A DNA stretch of 64,000 nt. Source: Neptunicoccus sediminis (GTDB lineage: Bacteria; Pseudomonadota; Alphaproteobacteria; Rhodobacterales; Rhodobacteraceae). Shown here piece after piece: positions 26,980 to 35,760 of the stretch. The position numbers and the translations under genes were made by a program. The notes below the pieces were generated by a model, which made no database searches, was not told the origin of the DNA, and saw only the letters and a list, made by a program, of their open reading frames with translations. The stretch lies in the NCBI RefSeq assembly GCF_001719615.1, contig NZ_MDVX01000001.1:558001-622000 (forward strand), written 5' to 3'. The stretch's first letter is position 1; each line of letters begins with the position of its first letter.

Positions 26980-27001
26980 GGCCCCGCAACAGTGCGGGGC
27001 C
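26980..27001 (-). repeat. Hairpin between phaA and phaB
   Basis: GGCCCCGCA and TGCGGGGCC make a perfect 9-bp GC-rich stem with a 4-base loop. No T-run follows on the minus strand, so it may slow but not end transcription, or protect the phaA end of the message. Confidence 0.6.
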
Positions 27002-27007
27002 GTTAAA

Positions 27008-28183
27008 TTATGAACGTTCCACACACATGGCGACGCCCATACCACCACCGATGCAAAGGGTCGCCAGTCCCCGCTTCGCATCGCGTCGTTTCATTTCAAA
27101 CAGCAGCGTGTTCAACACACGGCATCCCGATGCGCCAATCGGGTGGCCGATCGCGATTGCGCCGCCGTTCACATTAACGATTGCCGGATCCCAGCCCATG
27201 TCCTTGTTCACGGCACAAGCCTGCGCGGCAAAGGCTTCGTTGGCTTCCACCAGATCCAGATCGGAAACGCTCCAACCGGCCTTGTCCAACGCCTTGCGAG
27301 AGGCATAGACCGGACCCACACCCATGATCGCCGGATCAAGACCGGCGGTTGCATAAGAGACGATTCGCGCCAGGGGCTCGATCCCGCGCCGTTCAGCCTC
27401 ATCCGCGGACATCAGCAGCGTGGCCGCTGCGCCGTCATTCAAACCGGAGGCATTGGCAGCCGTGACTGTGCCGTCGCGGTCAAATGCGGGGCGCAGTTTT
27501 TGCATTGCGTCCATTGTCGCGCCGTGACGAATGTATTCATCGGAATCGACAGTGGTTTCCCCCTTGCGGGTTTTCACCACGAAAGGGGTGATTTCGTCTT
27601 CGAATTTGCCCGCTTTCTGGGCGGCCTCGGCCTTGTTCTGAGAGGCGACTGCAAATTCATCCTGCATATCGCGGCTGATTTGCCATTGGTTTGCAACGTT
27701 TTCAGCCGTGTTTCCCATATGATAGCCGTTAAAGGCATCCCAAAGACCGTCTTTGATCATGGAGTCGATAAATTTCATATCGCCCATTTTTTGACCGGCC
27801 CGCAGGTTCGCAACATGGGGTGACAGAGACATGCTTTCCTGTCCGCCGGCAACCACGATGCCCGCATCGCCAAGTTGGATATGTTGCGCGGCGAGGGCGA
27901 CAGCGCGCAGGCCGGAACCGCAGACCTGATTAATGCCCCAAGCTGCAGATTCCTGTGGCAGACCGGCATTGATATGGGCCTGACGTGCCGGATTTTGGCC
28001 CTGACCCGCTGTCAGAACCTGCCCGAGAATGGTTTCGGATACATCAGCCGCATCAACGCCGGCGCGATCGAGCACGGCTTTGATAACCGTCGCGCCAAGA
28101 TCATGGGCAGGGGTATTGGCAAAACTTCCCAGAAAGGAGCCGACTGCTGTGCGGGCGGCGGATGCAATTACAACATTGGTCAT
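27008..28183 (-). CDS. phaA: Acetyl-CoA acetyltransferase (beta-ketothiolase)
   Basis: The 391-residue thiolase condenses two acetyl-CoA to acetoacetyl-CoA. All three catalytic regions are visible: the nucleophilic cysteine in [11 protein letters not shown] near residue 89, the histidine in [15 protein letters not shown] near residue 347, and the second cysteine in [11 protein letters not shown] near 377. It starts at [11 protein letters not shown]; the upstream extension is not conserved. With phaB downstream it forms the supply arm of PHB synthesis; the synthase phaC is not in the window. Confidence 0.96.
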   Translation of the reverse strand: MTNVVIASAARTAVGSFLGSFANTPAHDLGATVIKAVLDRAGVDAADVSETILGQVLTAGQGQNPARQAHINAGLPQESAAWGINQVCGSGLRAVALAAQHIQLGDAGIVVAGGQESMSLSPHVANLRAGQKMGDMKFIDSMIKDGLWDAFNGYHMGNTAENVANQWQISRDMQDEFAVASQNKAEAAQKAGKFEDEITPFVVKTRKGETTVDSDEYIRHGATMDAMQKLRPAFDRDGTVTAANASGLNDGAAATLLMSADEAERRGIEPLARIVSYATAGLDPAIMGVGPVYASRKALDKAGWSVSDLDLVEANEAFAAQACAVNKDMGWDPAIVNVNGGAIAIGHPIGASGCRVLNTLLFEMKRRDAKRGLATLCIGGGMGVAMCVERS

Positions 28184-28425
28184 TGGTTTTCCTCTTATAA
28201 AACGCTCGGCCACAGGTCGCGCAGCCGGTTTCATCGGTGGTGATACAGGCTTTTGCCCCTGATGTGTTAATCAATTGGTAGGAACCGCTGATCGTTCACG
28301 CAAGAGGAAACATGTCGCATCACGACTGCGGGGCTGCGGCATGGTTTTCTGGGAATCGCAAAACGCAACGGGGGTTTCACCACGCGTTACGTTTCAGTGT
28401 CGAAATCTTAGGCAGGGTAGTCCGC
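28184..28425. other. 242-base intergenic region upstream of phaA
   Basis: The region between phaA (start side) and the end of the EAL gene should hold the phaAB promoter. I find no convincing promoter boxes or a clear PhaR-type repeat, and no small gene. Confidence 0.5.
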
Positions 28426-29262
28426 TTAGATATAGCCCTCAAGCGGGGTTTCGTCCTCTTTCCAGACAGGCACGGTTTCGGGGCGACCCAGAAGATAGCC
28501 CTGCAAACAATCAATCCCGGCTTCTTGCAGATACGCGAGTTCTTCTTTTTTCTCTACGCATTCAGCGACTGTAAACATGTCAAACTGATGAGCGATTGCA
28601 ATTAGAGCCGCCGTCAGCACCTGATTGTCGACATCCTTGTGAATGTCGCGAATGAACTGCCCGTCGATTTTCACAATATCAAACTGGAAATCGCGGAAGA
28701 AACGAAAGGCGGTGTATCCGGCGCCGAAATCATCAAGCGCGAAGGAAATACCCCGCCGGTGCAGATCCCCCATGAATACATTCACAATGTCAGGCATTAA
28801 CATTGCAGAGCTTTCCGTTACTTCCAAAATCAGACGTTCTGCAATGGTCTTATCCATGGCGAGCCCCCGATTCAGGGTTTCCATCCAGTGGGGATAACCG
28901 ATGGACCGGGCCGACATGTTTATCGCCAGTCGCAGGGTCGGTTCCTCTGCAAGGGCGACGAGTCCAAGTTCGAGAGACAGACAGTCAAGAATGCGTCCGA
29001 TTTCCATGGTTTCCACGGCACCGATAAAATTTTGCGCAGGAATGATCCGCCGTTTTGCATCCAGAACACGGATCAAACCTTCGTAATATGCAGGGCGTGT
29101 GGGATTTTTACTGTGCACAATCGGCTGGTAGGCCAGCATAACGTTCCTGCTTTTTATAGCTTCCCGCACCATTTCGATCATGGCACCGAGTTCGGTCCGG
29201 GCGTCACCTGCCCCGCCATGGCAGTGGGGTTCGTTCAAATCCGGCCCGTATATATGTGTCAC
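28426..29262 (-). CDS. EAL domain cyclic-di-GMP phosphodiesterase
   Basis: The 278-residue protein is a single EAL domain with a short N-terminal extension and no GGDEF or sensory domain. The metal and catalytic residues are all in place: Glu61 (motif EGL in place of EAL), Asn115 (INMS), Glu147 (LEVTES), Asp177-Asp178 (DDFGAGYT), Lys198 (VKIDG), Glu234 and Gln254 (LQGYLLG). It is therefore predicted to hydrolyse c-di-GMP, regulating motility or attachment. It is divergent from tag, with no obvious partner gene next to it. Confidence 0.9.
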   Translation of the reverse strand: MTHIYGPDLNEPHCHGGAGDARTELGAMIEMVREAIKSRNVMLAYQPIVHSKNPTRPAYYEGLIRVLDAKRRIIPAQNFIGAVETMEIGRILDCLSLELGLVALAEEPTLRLAINMSARSIGYPHWMETLNRGLAMDKTIAERLILEVTESSAMLMPDIVNVFMGDLHRRGISFALDDFGAGYTAFRFFRDFQFDIVKIDGQFIRDIHKDVDNQVLTAALIAIAHQFDMFTVAECVEKKEELAYLQEAGIDCLQGYLLGRPETVPVWKEDETPLEGYI

Positions 29263-29401
29263 GCGGCAATCCTCCGATTTCAGTAAATCTTGAACCCAGT
29301 ATTGACGGTAAAATTCTAAGATGAAGTTAAGGTTCCCATTTTGTTCTAAATTGTGTTAACTTTTCGCTAAATGCGCAAGCGTTTGGGAGGTAAGGGAAAA
29401 T

Positions 29402-29977
29402 ATGACTGAAACCCGATGTGACTGGTGTGGATCTTTACCAATTTACATAAATTATCACGATGAAGAATGGGGCGTTCCTGAATATGACAGCCGTGCGCTT
29501 TGGGAAAAACTGGTGCTCGACGGGTTTCAGGCAGGGCTAAGTTGGTTAACGATTCTCAAAAAGCGGGATGCGTTCCGCGCAGCCTTTGCCAATTTTGATC
29601 CCGAAAAGGTCGCCCGTTTCGATGAAGCCGATATACAGCGTCTTCTCGGGGATGCGGGGATTGTCCGGCATCGGGGTAAGATCGAGGCTGCAATAACCGG
29701 TGCGCAGGCCTGGCTGAAACTGCAAGATGGGCCGGGTTTTGCCCCAATGATGTGGGGCTATGTGGACGGTCAACCGTTGGTGAACAGGTTCCAAACGATG
29801 GCGGAGGTTCCAGCGTCCTCGGACCTTTCCCTAAAAATTTCAAAAGATTTGAAGAAACTTGGTTTCAAATTCTGCGGCCCCACAATTGTTTATGCCTGGA
29901 TGGAGGCAACGGGCCTGATCAACGACCATCTTGTAACCTGCCACCGTCATGAGGCAGTTAAAACGCTGGCGCGTTAA
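29402..29977 (+). CDS. tag: DNA-3-methyladenine glycosylase I
   Basis: A 191-residue base-excision enzyme that removes 3-methyladenine from alkylated DNA. It has the family's N terminus (RCDWCG..PIYINYHDEEWG, with zinc ligands Cys and His) and a C-terminal zinc pair in NDHLVTCHRH, and the GLSWLTILKKRDAFR substrate-pocket segment. A strong site, GGGAGGTAAGGG, precedes the ATG. It appears to be a single gene. Confidence 0.95.
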   Translation: MTETRCDWCGSLPIYINYHDEEWGVPEYDSRALWEKLVLDGFQAGLSWLTILKKRDAFRAAFANFDPEKVARFDEADIQRLLGDAGIVRHRGKIEAAITGAQAWLKLQDGPGFAPMMWGYVDGQPLVNRFQTMAEVPASSDLSLKISKDLKKLGFKFCGPTIVYAWMEATGLINDHLVTCHRHEAVKTLAR

Positions 29978-30113
29978 GCAAAGAGAGAAATTCGTCAAAT
30001 TTTAACCAACAGCTATTTTCCGGCATTTTGGAAACCTTTTTTTAAGGGGTGATCTGACATTCTTTAGGCAAGCGGCCCGATCCTTGGCAGGGCCAGACAA
30101 ATTGCAGGTAAGA

Positions 30114-31244
30114 ATGGCGGAACACTACTTAAAAACCGAACTTGACCACCAGATGAGCACGAATCCCGAAATGTGGAGCTTTGTGCAGCAGGCGTCACTG
30201 GATGGGGTGTGGTATTGGGATCTGGAACGGCCGGATCAGGAATGGATGAGTCCCGAATTCTGGCGTCTTTTCGGGATCGATCCCGAAACCAAGACCCATG
30301 ATCCGGCGGAGTGGCAGGATATTATCAATCCCGACGACCTGAAGATCGCTTTGGTTAATTTCGAACTCCATTGCGCAGATCCGGCCCATCCCTACGATCA
30401 ATTGGTGCGCTACAAACATACGGACGGCTCAACCATCTGGGTGCGATGTCGGGGGCGGGCAATTCGCGACGATGCAGGCAAGGCCATTCGCATGTTTGGC
30501 GTTCATAATGAAATCACGGCGGTGCGGCGCCGTCACGAAACCGGACGGGAATTGGACGCGGCGAACAGCGAATTGCGGGATTTCGCCTATGCGGTCAGTC
30601 ATGATCTGAAATCACCGGTGAATACTGTTGGAATGCTGCTTGACGAATTGCAGGAGAGCGAGAGTGAACGCCTGTCCCAAGACGGGCTGCACCTGTTGTC
30701 TTTGGCTGGCGAATCAATCGGGCGGATGCAAATCCTGATTGACGAGCTGCTCCGGTATACCAGCATTATCGGTGAAGTTGTTGAGTTTGTGCCGGTCTCC
30801 CTTACCGAACTTGCCAAGGGGATTTTACGCGAACTGGAGGCAGAGCTTGGTGTAGCCAACGTCGTCGTCGATCTGCAACCGCTGCCGCAGGTTATTGCCC
30901 ATAAGGAACAGATGCGGTTGCTGCTTTCCAACTTACTGACAAATGCGATCAAATTTTCGCGCCCGGATTGTGAAAACCGGATCAGTATCACTGGCGAGAT
31001 TGCGGGTGATAATCGGGTCGTAATCAGCATTGCGGATCAAGGAGTCGGCATCGGTCCGGAAGATTTTGAGAAGATATTTACTATTTTTACCCGCTTGCAC
31101 CGCCCGGAACAAATTGCTGGCACCGGCTTGGGTCTCGCTCTGTGCCGGCGCATCGTGATGAACCACGGTGGAAGCATCACGCTTACATCGGATCCCGGGG
31201 TTGGCTCCTGCTTTACGGTTGGGCTGCCGCAATCCCAGACATGA
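30114..31244 (+). CDS. PAS domain sensor histidine kinase
   Basis: This 376-residue kinase has one PAS/PAC domain (about residues 25-145, DGVWYWDLERPDQEWMS to EITAVRRR), a HisKA domain with the phosphoacceptor in AYAVSHDLKSPVNTV near residue 165, and an HATPase_c domain with LLTNAIKFSRP, ADQGVGIGP and GTGLGLALCRR. There is no membrane segment, so it is cytoplasmic. Start at ATG 30114, though a TTG 30 bases upstream is possible. The receiver gene downstream by 74 bases is its probable partner. Confidence 0.85.
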   Translation: MAEHYLKTELDHQMSTNPEMWSFVQQASLDGVWYWDLERPDQEWMSPEFWRLFGIDPETKTHDPAEWQDIINPDDLKIALVNFELHCADPAHPYDQLVRYKHTDGSTIWVRCRGRAIRDDAGKAIRMFGVHNEITAVRRRHETGRELDAANSELRDFAYAVSHDLKSPVNTVGMLLDELQESESERLSQDGLHLLSLAGESIGRMQILIDELLRYTSIIGEVVEFVPVSLTELAKGILRELEAELGVANVVVDLQPLPQVIAHKEQMRLLLSNLLTNAIKFSRPDCENRISITGEIAGDNRVVISIADQGVGIGPEDFEKIFTIFTRLHRPEQIAGTGLGLALCRRIVMNHGGSITLTSDPGVGSCFTVGLPQSQT

Positions 31245-31318
31245 CGTTAAAGCCGAAGGGTATTGCCAAAGGCGGCTGCGCTTGTCGGATGCGGGAATGC
31301 AGATTTGAGGAGAGAATA

Positions 31319-31792
31319 ATGACTTATGAGATGCACAGGTTCATACCGGATGACGACAAGCCGGCGATCAGGAACCTTTTGGTGGTCGATGATAACAAGG
31401 TGGATCAGTTGATCTATCGCAGGATCATCAAAAGATCAGGACTGGTGGGGCAGGTGCTGCAGTTCCTGTCCGCCGAGGAAGCACTGGTGTATCTGCGGCG
31501 CAGCGACCGGACTTTGGTTGATGCCATTTTGCTCGATATTAATATGCCACGCATGGATGGGTTTGAATTTCTTGCCGCAGCAACGGAAGAGTTGGGCGAC
31601 AGCTTTACGCGCATGTTGATTGTCATGCTCACAACGTCACTGGACCCCAGCGATGAGGAGCGGGCCTCGCAATTTTCTGTGGTGAAGGAATACCTTAACA
31701 AACCGCTGTTGCAGAAACATCTTCTTTTGATTGCAGAATACCTGGCCCGAAACTCCCCCATTGCCGCACCCGTGGCGTCCCCGCAATGCTGA
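31319..31792 (+). CDS. Single-domain response regulator (Rcp1-like receiver)
   Basis: A 157-residue protein with just a receiver domain. Acidic pocket in VVDDNKVDQ near residue 23, phosphoacceptor aspartate in ILLDINMPRMDGFEF near residue 78, conserved Thr and Lys in MLTTSLDP and YLNKPL. It resembles receivers that pair with PAS or phytochrome-type kinases, and lies just after such a kinase with an AGGAGAG site. With no output domain it must act through protein contacts. Confidence 0.9.
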   Translation: MTYEMHRFIPDDDKPAIRNLLVVDDNKVDQLIYRRIIKRSGLVGQVLQFLSAEEALVYLRRSDRTLVDAILLDINMPRMDGFEFLAAATEELGDSFTRMLIVMLTTSLDPSDEERASQFSVVKEYLNKPLLQKHLLLIAEYLARNSPIAAPVASPQC

Positions 31793-31898
31793 AGACCATT
31801 ATGCTTGCCACGGGCCGCACACGCTTGCCGGTTGGGGCGGCGGCATGGCTACCGGTTCCGCCACGGCCGCGCCCTACTTTGGTTAAAGCGGTTTCTGA

Positions 31899-32480
31899 TT
31901 ATGCCCCGTTTGCTGCGATCAGAGCTTTGATAATTTCCTGCGCTTCTGTGCTGAACCAGTCCGCATCCCCGCGCAGGCGGGCGATTTCCTCCCCTGCGGG
32001 GTTAAGGATCATCGTCATTGGTAGCCCGAATACTGTCATCTCACGGGCCAGCCTTTGTTTGGGGTCGCGGTAGATGGCGATGTTGGTCACGCCTGCCTCT
32101 TCAAAGAAGCTGTGGATGGCGGGCAGGGGATTATGGCCGGTGGCAATGGTGACAACTTCGAAATCATCCCCGCCAAAAGCTTCCTGCAAGGCGTCAAGGG
32201 TTGGCATTTCATGCCGGCAGGGGGCACACCATGTGGCCCAGAAATTCACCAGAAGGTATTTGCCTTCAAAATCCTTGAAGGTGACAGCTTCGCCTTCCTC
32301 ATTTTGAAAAGGAGTATCAACACGTTTCACCGGAGCCTCCGAGAAGGCAAGTTTCTTCATGTCACCGCCGCGCATTTCGCTCAGGGCTGCGATATCAGGG
32401 CGGTCGGCCAAGACAGGATTTGCGATTGTCGCCCCGGCGGCGTATAGCACTGCGGCAGCGAGAGCTTTTTTCAGGGTCAT
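31899..32480 (-). CDS. TlpA family thiol-disulfide oxidoreductase
   Basis: The 193-residue thioredoxin-fold protein has an N-terminal hydrophobic signal (about residues 5-25, ending near NPVLA) and the active site [14 protein letters not shown] near residue 87. Such periplasmic TlpA proteins reduce disulfides, for example in cytochrome c or CuA maturation. It is divergent from argH across 42 bases, the order common in this bacterial group. Confidence 0.92.
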   Translation of the reverse strand: MTLKKALAAAVLYAAGATIANPVLADRPDIAALSEMRGGDMKKLAFSEAPVKRVDTPFQNEEGEAVTFKDFEGKYLLVNFWATWCAPCRHEMPTLDALQEAFGGDDFEVVTIATGHNPLPAIHSFFEEAGVTNIAIYRDPKQRLAREMTVFGLPMTMILNPAGEEIARLRGDADWFSTEAQEIIKALIAANGA

Positions 32481-32522
32481 GTCAGGCCTCTTCCTATCGT
32501 GTTAACTTCGGGCGCATTCATC

Positions 32523-33932
32523 ATGTCAGACAAAAAATCATCCTCCACGAAAACTTCCAATGCCATGTGGGGCGGGCGTTTTGCCAGTGGTCCCGATGCC
32601 ATCATGGAAGCGATAAACGCTTCCATCGGTTTTGACAAACGGATGGCGCGGCAGGACATTGAAGGATCCCGCGCCCATGCGGCAATGCTCGCCCGACAGG
32701 GCATCATCACTGATAGTGATGCGAGTGCGATCAGGGAAGGCCTGCTCACGGTCTTGTCAGAAATTGAAGGCGGAACCTTTGAGTATTCCGCAGCCCTTGA
32801 GGATATTCACATGAACGTGGAATCCCGCCTGAAGGAGATCATCGGTGAACCGGCCGGACGCCTGCACACGGGGCGCAGCCGGAACGATCAGGTGGCGACG
32901 GATTTTAAACTCTGGGTGCGGGACCAGTTTGATGCGGCGATCTCGGGACTGGATGCGCTGATCGCGGCGCTTCTGGATCAGGCAGAGGCCGGCGCGGACA
33001 TGGTGATGCCCGGCTTTACCCATTTGCAGGTGGCCCAGCCCGTCACTTGGGGGCATCACATGATGGCCTATGTGGAAATGTTTGCGCGGGACAAAAGCCG
33101 CATGATCGACGCGCGGGCGCGGATGAATGAATCGCCGCTGGGCGCGGCGGCGCTGGCGGGCACGTCCTTTCCGATTGACCGCCATGCCACGGCGCAGGCG
33201 CTTGGCTTTGACCGTCCCAGCGCGAACAGTCTGGATGCGGTCAGCGATCGGGATTTCGCGCTGGAGTTTCTGTCTTCCGCGTCGATCTGTGCCACGCATC
33301 TTAGTCGCTTTGCCGAAGAACTGGTGATCTGGTCCTCTGCACAATTCCGTTTTGTCGTACTGTCGGACCGGTTTTCGACAGGTTCCAGCATTATGCCACA
33401 GAAGAAAAACCCAGACGCGGCGGAACTGATCCGCGCCAAGGTCGGGCGGATCAATGGCAGCCTGATCGGTCTGCTGACCGTGATGAAGGGGCTGCCGCTG
33501 GCCTATTCCAAGGACATGCAGGAAGATAAGGAACAGGTGTTTGATGCGGCAGACAGCCTGATGCTGGCGCTGGCGGCGATGTCGGGGATGGTGGCGGATA
33601 TGCGTCCCAATGCAGACAGTCTTGAGGTTGCCGCGGCCAGCGGGTTTTCCACCGCGACCGATCTGGCGGACTGGCTGGTGCGTGCGCTTGGCATGCCGTT
33701 CCGTGATGCCCATCATGTTACGGGCGCCTTGGTTAAAATGGCCGAAGATCGCGGTTGCGACCTGCCGGACCTGTCGCTGGAAGACATGCAATCGGTGCAC
33801 GACAAGATTACACAGGATGTGTTCGGCGTGCTCGGCGTGCAGAATTCTGTGGCAAGTCGTGTCAGTTTCGGCGGCACAGCACCGGAGCAGGTGCGAAAGC
33901 AGATCGCAGCCTGGCGCGAAAGGATCAAATGA
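32523..33932 (+). CDS. argH: Argininosuccinate lyase
   Basis: This 469-residue enzyme splits argininosuccinate into arginine and fumarate, the last step of arginine synthesis. Family signatures: [10 protein letters not shown] at the start, [14 protein letters not shown] near residue 112, and the mobile loop [12 protein letters not shown] near residue 290. Start at MSDKK; the frame runs further upstream. Its stop codon overlaps the following small lipoprotein gene. Confidence 0.96.
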   Translation: MSDKKSSSTKTSNAMWGGRFASGPDAIMEAINASIGFDKRMARQDIEGSRAHAAMLARQGIITDSDASAIREGLLTVLSEIEGGTFEYSAALEDIHMNVESRLKEIIGEPAGRLHTGRSRNDQVATDFKLWVRDQFDAAISGLDALIAALLDQAEAGADMVMPGFTHLQVAQPVTWGHHMMAYVEMFARDKSRMIDARARMNESPLGAAALAGTSFPIDRHATAQALGFDRPSANSLDAVSDRDFALEFLSSASICATHLSRFAEELVIWSSAQFRFVVLSDRFSTGSSIMPQKKNPDAAELIRAKVGRINGSLIGLLTVMKGLPLAYSKDMQEDKEQVFDAADSLMLALAAMSGMVADMRPNADSLEVAAASGFSTATDLADWLVRALGMPFRDAHHVTGALVKMAEDRGCDLPDLSLEDMQSVHDKITQDVFGVLGVQNSVASRVSFGGTAPEQVRKQIAAWRERIK

Positions 33933-34027
33933 TGCGGGTTTTAATCCTCTGCCTGATCGCTGGACTTGGCCTGACGGCCTGCGGAATTAAGGATGATCCG
34001 GTGCCCATCAGCGCAACGGAATCTTAG
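33929..34027 (+). CDS. Very short lipoprotein, LptM-like
   Basis: A 32-residue open frame that overlaps the argH stop (ATGA). It has a signal peptide and a lipobox LTAC with Cys18, then only about 14 residues ([11 protein letters not shown]...). This matches the pattern of LptM/YifL-type lipoproteins (Cys-Gly-hydrophobic-Lys then proline-rich), whose E. coli member helps the LPS export protein LptD mature. Placement between argH and lysA supports this. The tail is so short that homology is hard to judge. Confidence 0.75.
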   Translation: MMRVLILCLIAGLGLTACGIKDDPVPISATES

Positions 34028-34043
34028 CCTGAAGGGGTTATAC

Positions 34044-34364
34044 ATGTCGGGCTTGCGAATGGTCTATCTGGCTCTGGCTGTGGCGGGCACCATCCTGCCA
34101 ATGCGGTATTTCCTGCAGTGGTTCGGGGAAAACGGGTTTGACATCATGGGAATGGTGGACGCCTGGCATGTGAACGCTGCGGCCTCCGGGCTGGTTTGGG
34201 ATTTGACGGTATCGGCGGCGGCACTGGTGGTCTGGATGTGTGCCGAGGTCTACCAGCGCAAGGATTACTGGGTGCTCGCGGTTTGTTTGCCCGCTACCTT
34301 TGGCATTGGTGTCAGCTGCGGCCTGCCGCTCTACCTGTTTTTGCGGGCGCGTTCTGTGACCTGA
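34044..34364 (+). CDS. DUF2834 domain membrane protein
   Basis: A 106-residue protein with three membrane segments (about residues 5-25, 45-65 and 75-97) that matches DUF2834. The region GFDIMGMVDAWHVNAAASGLVWD and WVLAVCLPATFGIGVSCGLPLYLFLR are typical. It has a GAAGGGG site 17 bases after the lipoprotein. Role unknown; DUF2834 members often sit next to transporters or desaturases. Confidence 0.85.
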   Translation: MSGLRMVYLALAVAGTILPMRYFLQWFGENGFDIMGMVDAWHVNAAASGLVWDLTVSAAALVVWMCAEVYQRKDYWVLAVCLPATFGIGVSCGLPLYLFLRARSVT

Positions 34365-34447
34365 CCTTTCAGGCCGCGCTTAAAACAAGGGTGGTTTGAC
34401 CTGCCGTTTCGGTTTAAGCGGGGCGGGCTTGAAGTAAGGACTGCACC

Positions 34448-35719
34448 ATGGACCATTTTTTGTATCGCAACGGGGTTTTGCACGCGGAAGACGTGCCGCT
34501 GACAGAAATCGCGGCTTCTGTCGGGACGCCGTTTTATGTCTATTCCAGCGCGACGCTGGCACGGCATTACACGGTGTTTGACGAAGCGCTCGCCGGGATG
34601 CCACATCTGGTGTGTTACGCGATGAAGGCGAATTCCAATCTGGCGGTTCTCAAGCTGCTGGGCGATATGGGCGCTGGTATGGATGTGGTGTCGGTGGGGG
34701 AATACCTGCGGGCCAAAGCTGTTGGCATCCCGGGAGAGCGGATTGTCTTTTCCGGTGTTGGCAAGACACGGTTTGAGATGGAAACCGTGCTGGCTGGCGG
34801 CATTCGCCAGTTCAATGTGGAAAGCGAACCGGAACTGCATCTATTGTCCAAAGTGGCCACTGAAATGGGCGTTGAGGTTCCAATCACCGTACGGGTGAAC
34901 CCGGATGTGGATGCGAAAACCCACCCGAAAATTGCAACAGGCATGTCCGACAATAAATTCGGCATTCCAATCGCCCGCGCCCGCGACGTTTATAAACTGG
35001 CTGCTAGTTTGCCCGGTGTAAAAGTTGTCGGGATTGACGTGCACATCGGCAGCCAGCTTGTGGATCTTGCGCCTTATCGCGATGCGTTCCAGAAGGTTGC
35101 GCAGCTGACAGAGGTGCTGCGCGCCGACGGGCACGAAATATCCCGTCTCGATCTGGGCGGCGGTCTGGGGATACCTTATGAGCGTTCCAATGCCGCGCCG
35201 CCTTTGCCGATGGAATACGGCGATGTTGTGCGTGAAACGGTCGGACATCTGGGCTGTGAGATTGAGATCGAACCGGGCCGTCTGATCGCCGGAAACGCGG
35301 GCCTGATGGTGTCCTCTGTGATCTTCCGCAAAAACGGCGAAGGTCGTGATTTTCTGATCGTCGATGCAGCCATGAACGATCTGATCCGCCCGGCTATGTA
35401 TGACGCCTATCACGATATTGTTCCGGTGCTGGAGCCGGCCGCGGGTGTTGCGCAAGCGCCGGTGGATATTGTCGGGCCGATTTGCGAATCGGGGGATACA
35501 TTTACCAAACAGCGCATGATGCCCCATCTGGATGACGGCGATATGATCGCTTTCCGGTCTGCCGGTGCCTATGGTGCGGTAATGTCGTCAGAATATAATT
35601 CCCGCCCCATGATCCCCGAAGTTCTGGTGAATGGCGATCAATATGCTGTCATCCGCCCCCGTCCAACGTTTGACGAAATGTTAAATCGGGATAAGCTACC
35701 GGAGTGGATGCAGGACTGA
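34448..35719 (+). CDS. lysA: Diaminopimelate decarboxylase
   Basis: The 423-residue fold-type III PLP enzyme makes L-lysine from meso-diaminopimelate. PLP lysine in CYAMKANSNLAVL near residue 59, glycine-rich LDLGGGLGIPY near 236, EPGRLIAGNAG near 277, and the second-subunit residues CESGDTF near 345 are all present. It is in the argH-lysA run and 41 bases upstream of the TIGR02302 gene. Confidence 0.96.
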   Translation: MDHFLYRNGVLHAEDVPLTEIAASVGTPFYVYSSATLARHYTVFDEALAGMPHLVCYAMKANSNLAVLKLLGDMGAGMDVVSVGEYLRAKAVGIPGERIVFSGVGKTRFEMETVLAGGIRQFNVESEPELHLLSKVATEMGVEVPITVRVNPDVDAKTHPKIATGMSDNKFGIPIARARDVYKLAASLPGVKVVGIDVHIGSQLVDLAPYRDAFQKVAQLTEVLRADGHEISRLDLGGGLGIPYERSNAAPPLPMEYGDVVRETVGHLGCEIEIEPGRLIAGNAGLMVSSVIFRKNGEGRDFLIVDAAMNDLIRPAMYDAYHDIVPVLEPAAGVAQAPVDIVGPICESGDTFTKQRMMPHLDDGDMIAFRSAGAYGAVMSSEYNSRPMIPEVLVNGDQYAVIRPRPTFDEMLNRDKLPEWMQD

Positions 35720-35760
35720 TCCTGCACACCTCTACCGCGAAAGGCGGGTGAAGGGTCCGG

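Noticed and set aside
29343-29358. GTTC-N8-GTTA upstream of tag, resembling a Rhodobacter LexA box (GTTC-N7-GTTC)
   Set aside because: Spacing is 8 in place of 7 and the last base differs, so it does not meet the motif.
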